Assembly (NCBI RefSeq): GCF_014643375.1
Contig: NZ_BMJJ01000008.1
Coordinates: 124,001-188,000, forward strand
From: Aureimonas glaciei
Lineage (GTDB): Bacteria > Pseudomonadota > Alphaproteobacteria > Rhizobiales > Rhizobiaceae
Reading direction: 5' to 3'
Length of the DNA: 64,000 nt
In this document: in pieces, positions 62,330-64,000 of the stretch
Layout of the letters: each line of letters opens with the position of its first letter
Numbering within the stretch: the first letter of the stretch is position 1
The notes under the pieces: model-generated
The model's input: only the letters and a program-made list of their open reading frames with translations
Database searches by the model: none
Told to the model about the DNA's origin: nothing
Program-made: the position numbers and the translations under genes

Positions 62330-62620
62330 ATGGAACACATCGCCGCATTCATGTTACTGGTTGGTTGCAATGCCGACGCGTCCGTATGCCAGGAAATTCC
62401 AGTTCCTGTCGCAGCGTACGAAGATCAGGCTGAATGCTCGCGCGCTTTGTCCCTCCAGATGCGCCTGAGCGGAACGAGCGACGCCAAGGTCTACGGCGCC
62501 TGCAAGGCGGTCGACGAGAGCGTCTTCGAGCAGTCCGCCAGCGTCGACTGGTCAATCAGCAAGGGCGGACAGTTGCTCGTGACCTTCGATGCGGAGCCGC
62601 AGATCGTCGCCTCGCGCTAA
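62330..62620 (+). CDS. Small unknown protein of the EcfG regulon
   Basis: 96 residues after a GGAAGGAG site. The start is weakly hydrophobic (AAFMLLVGC), then a small Cys-containing domain: Cys at about 13, 20, 37 and 58 (CNADASVCQEIPVPVAAY, AECSRALSLQ, YGACKAVD), so two disulfides are possible if exported. The end is beta-like (GGQLLVTFDAEPQIVASR). It has no known family. An exact EcfG promoter lies just upstream, so it should be a stress-regulon member. Confidence 0.75.
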   Translation: MEHIAAFMLLVGCNADASVCQEIPVPVAAYEDQAECSRALSLQMRLSGTSDAKVYGACKAVDESVFEQSASVDWSISKGGQLLVTFDAEPQIVASR

Positions 62621-62739
62621 CGTCGAGACGCCCTCCTGGGGCTCGTTCCTGATGCGCCCAGTTAATTTTAGAATTGATGGAACAGAATTGGCCCTGTAAG
62701 GCTTTATTCAGGGACGAATGCAGCGAGGGTAGAAGTTTC

Positions 62740-63021
62740 ATGAAAATCGTAATGGCAGGTACACTGGTCAGCCTGATGCTGGTCGCCAGCGGATGTTCGC
62801 AGACCGACCGCAGCACCGGGACGGGCGCCCTCATCGGTGGTTTGGGTGGCGCTGCCATCGGTGCCGGCGTGTCGGGCAATGCGAAGGGCGCGCTGATCGG
62901 CGGCGCAATCGGTGCCGGTGCTGGCGCAATCGCGGGCAACGTCATTGGGCGCTCGCAGGCCGGCGACTGCATCTACCGCGATTCGCGGACGGGTCAGCGT
63001 TACGTGGCTGCTTGCCCGTAA
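62740..63021 (+). CDS. Glycine-zipper lipoprotein
   Basis: ATG 62740 gives 93 residues with a lipoprotein signal (lipobox VASGC, Cys about 19). A glycine-zipper region follows (about 28-68, GALIGGLGGAAIGAGVSGN and GALIGGAIGAGAGAIAGNVIG). A short Cys-containing end (DCIYRDSRTGQRYVAACP) resembles the SH3-like or YMGG ends of rhizobial lipoproteins. Likely an outer-membrane small protein. A strong terminator follows at 63077. Confidence 0.85.
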   Translation: MKIVMAGTLVSLMLVASGCSQTDRSTGTGALIGGLGGAAIGAGVSGNAKGALIGGAIGAGAGAIAGNVIGRSQAGDCIYRDSRTGQRYVAACP

Positions 63022-63076
63022 GCCTATCCGGCCGGTAGGGCGGGTTGGTCCCGCATGCCTATTGACGAATTGATAG

Positions 63077-63106
63077 AGCACCGCCCCTCGGGCGGTGCTT
63101 TTTTTT
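63077..63106 (+). terminator. Strong terminator after the glycine-zipper gene
   Basis: AGCACCGCCC (63077-63086) pairs perfectly with GGGCGGTGCT (63090-63099) around CTC, followed by eight T. Confidence 0.95.
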
Positions 63107-63145
63107 GGCCATGACCCAGAATGCGCTGGGCGGATGGGGGGGCTG

Positions 63146-63427
63146 ATGCACCATATTCGATATATGACCGTTGCGGTCCTCGGTCTGGCTTTTCTGGGCG
63201 GGTGCACGGCCGACAAGCCTTTGCCACCCGTGTTCAATGCGGTCTTCGGTCTTTCGTCGGCACAGTCCAATCCCTATGCGGTTGGCAGGATCGACGAGAA
63301 ATCGGCTGGTCCCCGAGACACCGTCGTCGGCGCGGCGGCGAACAGTCCCGGCAATTGCATCTGGGAGGGCGATGGGGCGCGTCGGTTTCGGGACACCTGT
63401 CCCGAAGGCTATACGACCTCGCGCTAA
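63146..63427 (+). CDS. Small lipoprotein, unknown
   Basis: ATG 63146 (GGGGGGG site) gives 93 residues; ATG 63164 is an alternative. The lipobox is LGGC. The mature part ends with two Cys (NCIWEGDGARRFRDTCPEGY), similar in layout to the end of the glycine-zipper lipoprotein before it (DCIYRDSRTGQRYVAACP). The two genes may share a duplicated C-terminal element. No known function. Confidence 0.75.
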   Translation: MHHIRYMTVAVLGLAFLGGCTADKPLPPVFNAVFGLSSAQSNPYAVGRIDEKSAGPRDTVVGAAANSPGNCIWEGDGARRFRDTCPEGYTTSR

Positions 63428-63577
63428 CGATGCGGTCGCGGGAAACCGGGCCCGCGCCGACCACCCTGTCGCGTCCACGGTATTTGCCGTCCTCCTCGGC
63501 GGGCGCTATGGCAGGCGCGAACTGAGACGAATCTCGCATCGACATCCCGGTGGATGCCCAAAGAGAAGGTGACAGGC

Positions 63578-64000
63578 ATGACCGTCACGCCAAAGGATCA
63601 GATCCTCGCCGTTCTGAAGTCGCTCGTCGCCCCGGATGGTCGCGGCGACGTCGTCGGCCGCGGGATGGTCTCCGATATCTTCATCGCCGACGGGAAGGCC
63701 TTCTTCTCGCTGTCGGTTCCGGCCGCATCGGCCGAGGTGTTCGAGCCGTTTCGACGGCTGGCCGAAGCGGAGGTGGCCAAGCTCGACGGCATCACCTCGG
63801 TCATGGTCGCTTTGACCGCCGAGAAACTGCCGGGCAGCGCTCCTCAGACGCGGCCCGCCGTCTCCCCGGGCGCTCATTCCCATGCCGGCCACGCGCACCC
63901 CCATCACAAGCCGATCCCGAGCCGGGCGCCGCCACCGCCCGCCGCCCGCGCACCTTCGGGGAAGCCTGGCATTCCCGGCATCGAGCGGATCATCGCCGTG
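63578..64000 (+). CDS. Mrp/ApbC-type iron-sulfur carrier ATPase (5' part)
   Basis: ATG 63578 (AGAGAAGGTGAC site) opens a frame that runs off the window. The 141 visible codons show the N-terminal MIP18-like domain of alphaproteobacterial Mrp proteins (DQILAVLKSLVAPDGRGDVVGRGMVSDI and EVAKLDGITSVMVALTAE). A His/Pro-rich linker (HSHAGHAHPHHKPIP) and the beginning of the ATPase domain (PGIPGIERIIAV) follow. The P-loop would come just after the window. Mrp proteins carry Fe-S clusters in the cytoplasm. Confidence 0.85.
   Translation, partial: MTVTPKDQILAVLKSLVAPDGRGDVVGRGMVSDIFIADGKAFFSLSVPAASAEVFEPFRRLAEAEVAKLDGITSVMVALTAEKLPGSAPQTRPAVSPGAHSHAGHAHPHHKPIPSRAPPPPAARAPSGKPGIPGIERIIAV

Overview
This window is GC-rich chromosomal DNA, about two-thirds G+C by eye, from an alphaproteobacterium, most likely of the Hyphomicrobiales (Rhizobiales). 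The diagnostic genes are motC, motE, flaF, flbT, ftcR (Rem type) and a complete PhyR-NepR-EcfG general stress module. An Aurantimonadaceae-like host would fit, but that family-level guess is inference.

Positions 1-43,000 are one large flagellar locus. It starts inside the end of a probable motA. The first run is fliM, a small membrane protein, fliN, fliG, flhB and an unrecognised gene; cheW lies on the opposite strand. Next come flgB, flgC, fliE, flgG, flgA, flgI, motE, flgH, then fliL and fliP. A very large flagellin gene (13,138-15,738) follows. Then come fliF, a fliH-like gene, motB, motC and fliK, tightly overlapped, and the regulator ftcR. The hook operon is flgE, flgK, flgL, flaF, flbT, flgD, fliQ. 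After an inserted pilus operon the locus continues with flhA, fliR, a fliJ-like gene, a flgJ-type rod-binding gene, a flgN-like gene, a FliL-like membrane protein and a 724-residue six-repeat (DUF1217-like) protein. Strong intrinsic terminators and CtrA-like boxes (TTAA-N7-TTAA or one mismatch) separate the transcription units.

At 31,100-35,503, between fliQ and flhA, sits a complete chaperone-usher operon of the spore-coat-U (Csu) type: subunit, unusually short chaperone, usher and two-domain tip protein. Motility and adhesion genes are therefore physically interleaved.

Positions 42,790-57,600 hold housekeeping and envelope genes: a PilZ protein, a PHA-system protein, an RhlE-type DEAD-box helicase, a Uup-type ABC-F ATPase, an RND efflux permease and adaptor, a triple PRC-barrel secreted protein and a diacylglycerol-kinase-type lipid kinase. 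In the middle (about 45,990-47,450) is an AT-richer island with a single gene for a ClpP-fold protein, flanked by imperfect direct repeats.

Positions 57,300-62,620 form a general stress response region: small membrane proteins (holin-like, ElaB/YqjD-like), ecfG, nepR, phyR, an HWE histidine kinase and a small unknown protein. I found four matches to the EcfG promoter form GGAAC-N16/17-CGTT and one near-match. Two of them share a palindromic -35 element between nepR and phyR. The window ends with two small lipoproteins and the start of an Mrp/ApbC-type P-loop ATPase. I saw no rRNA, tRNA, CRISPR array or transposase.
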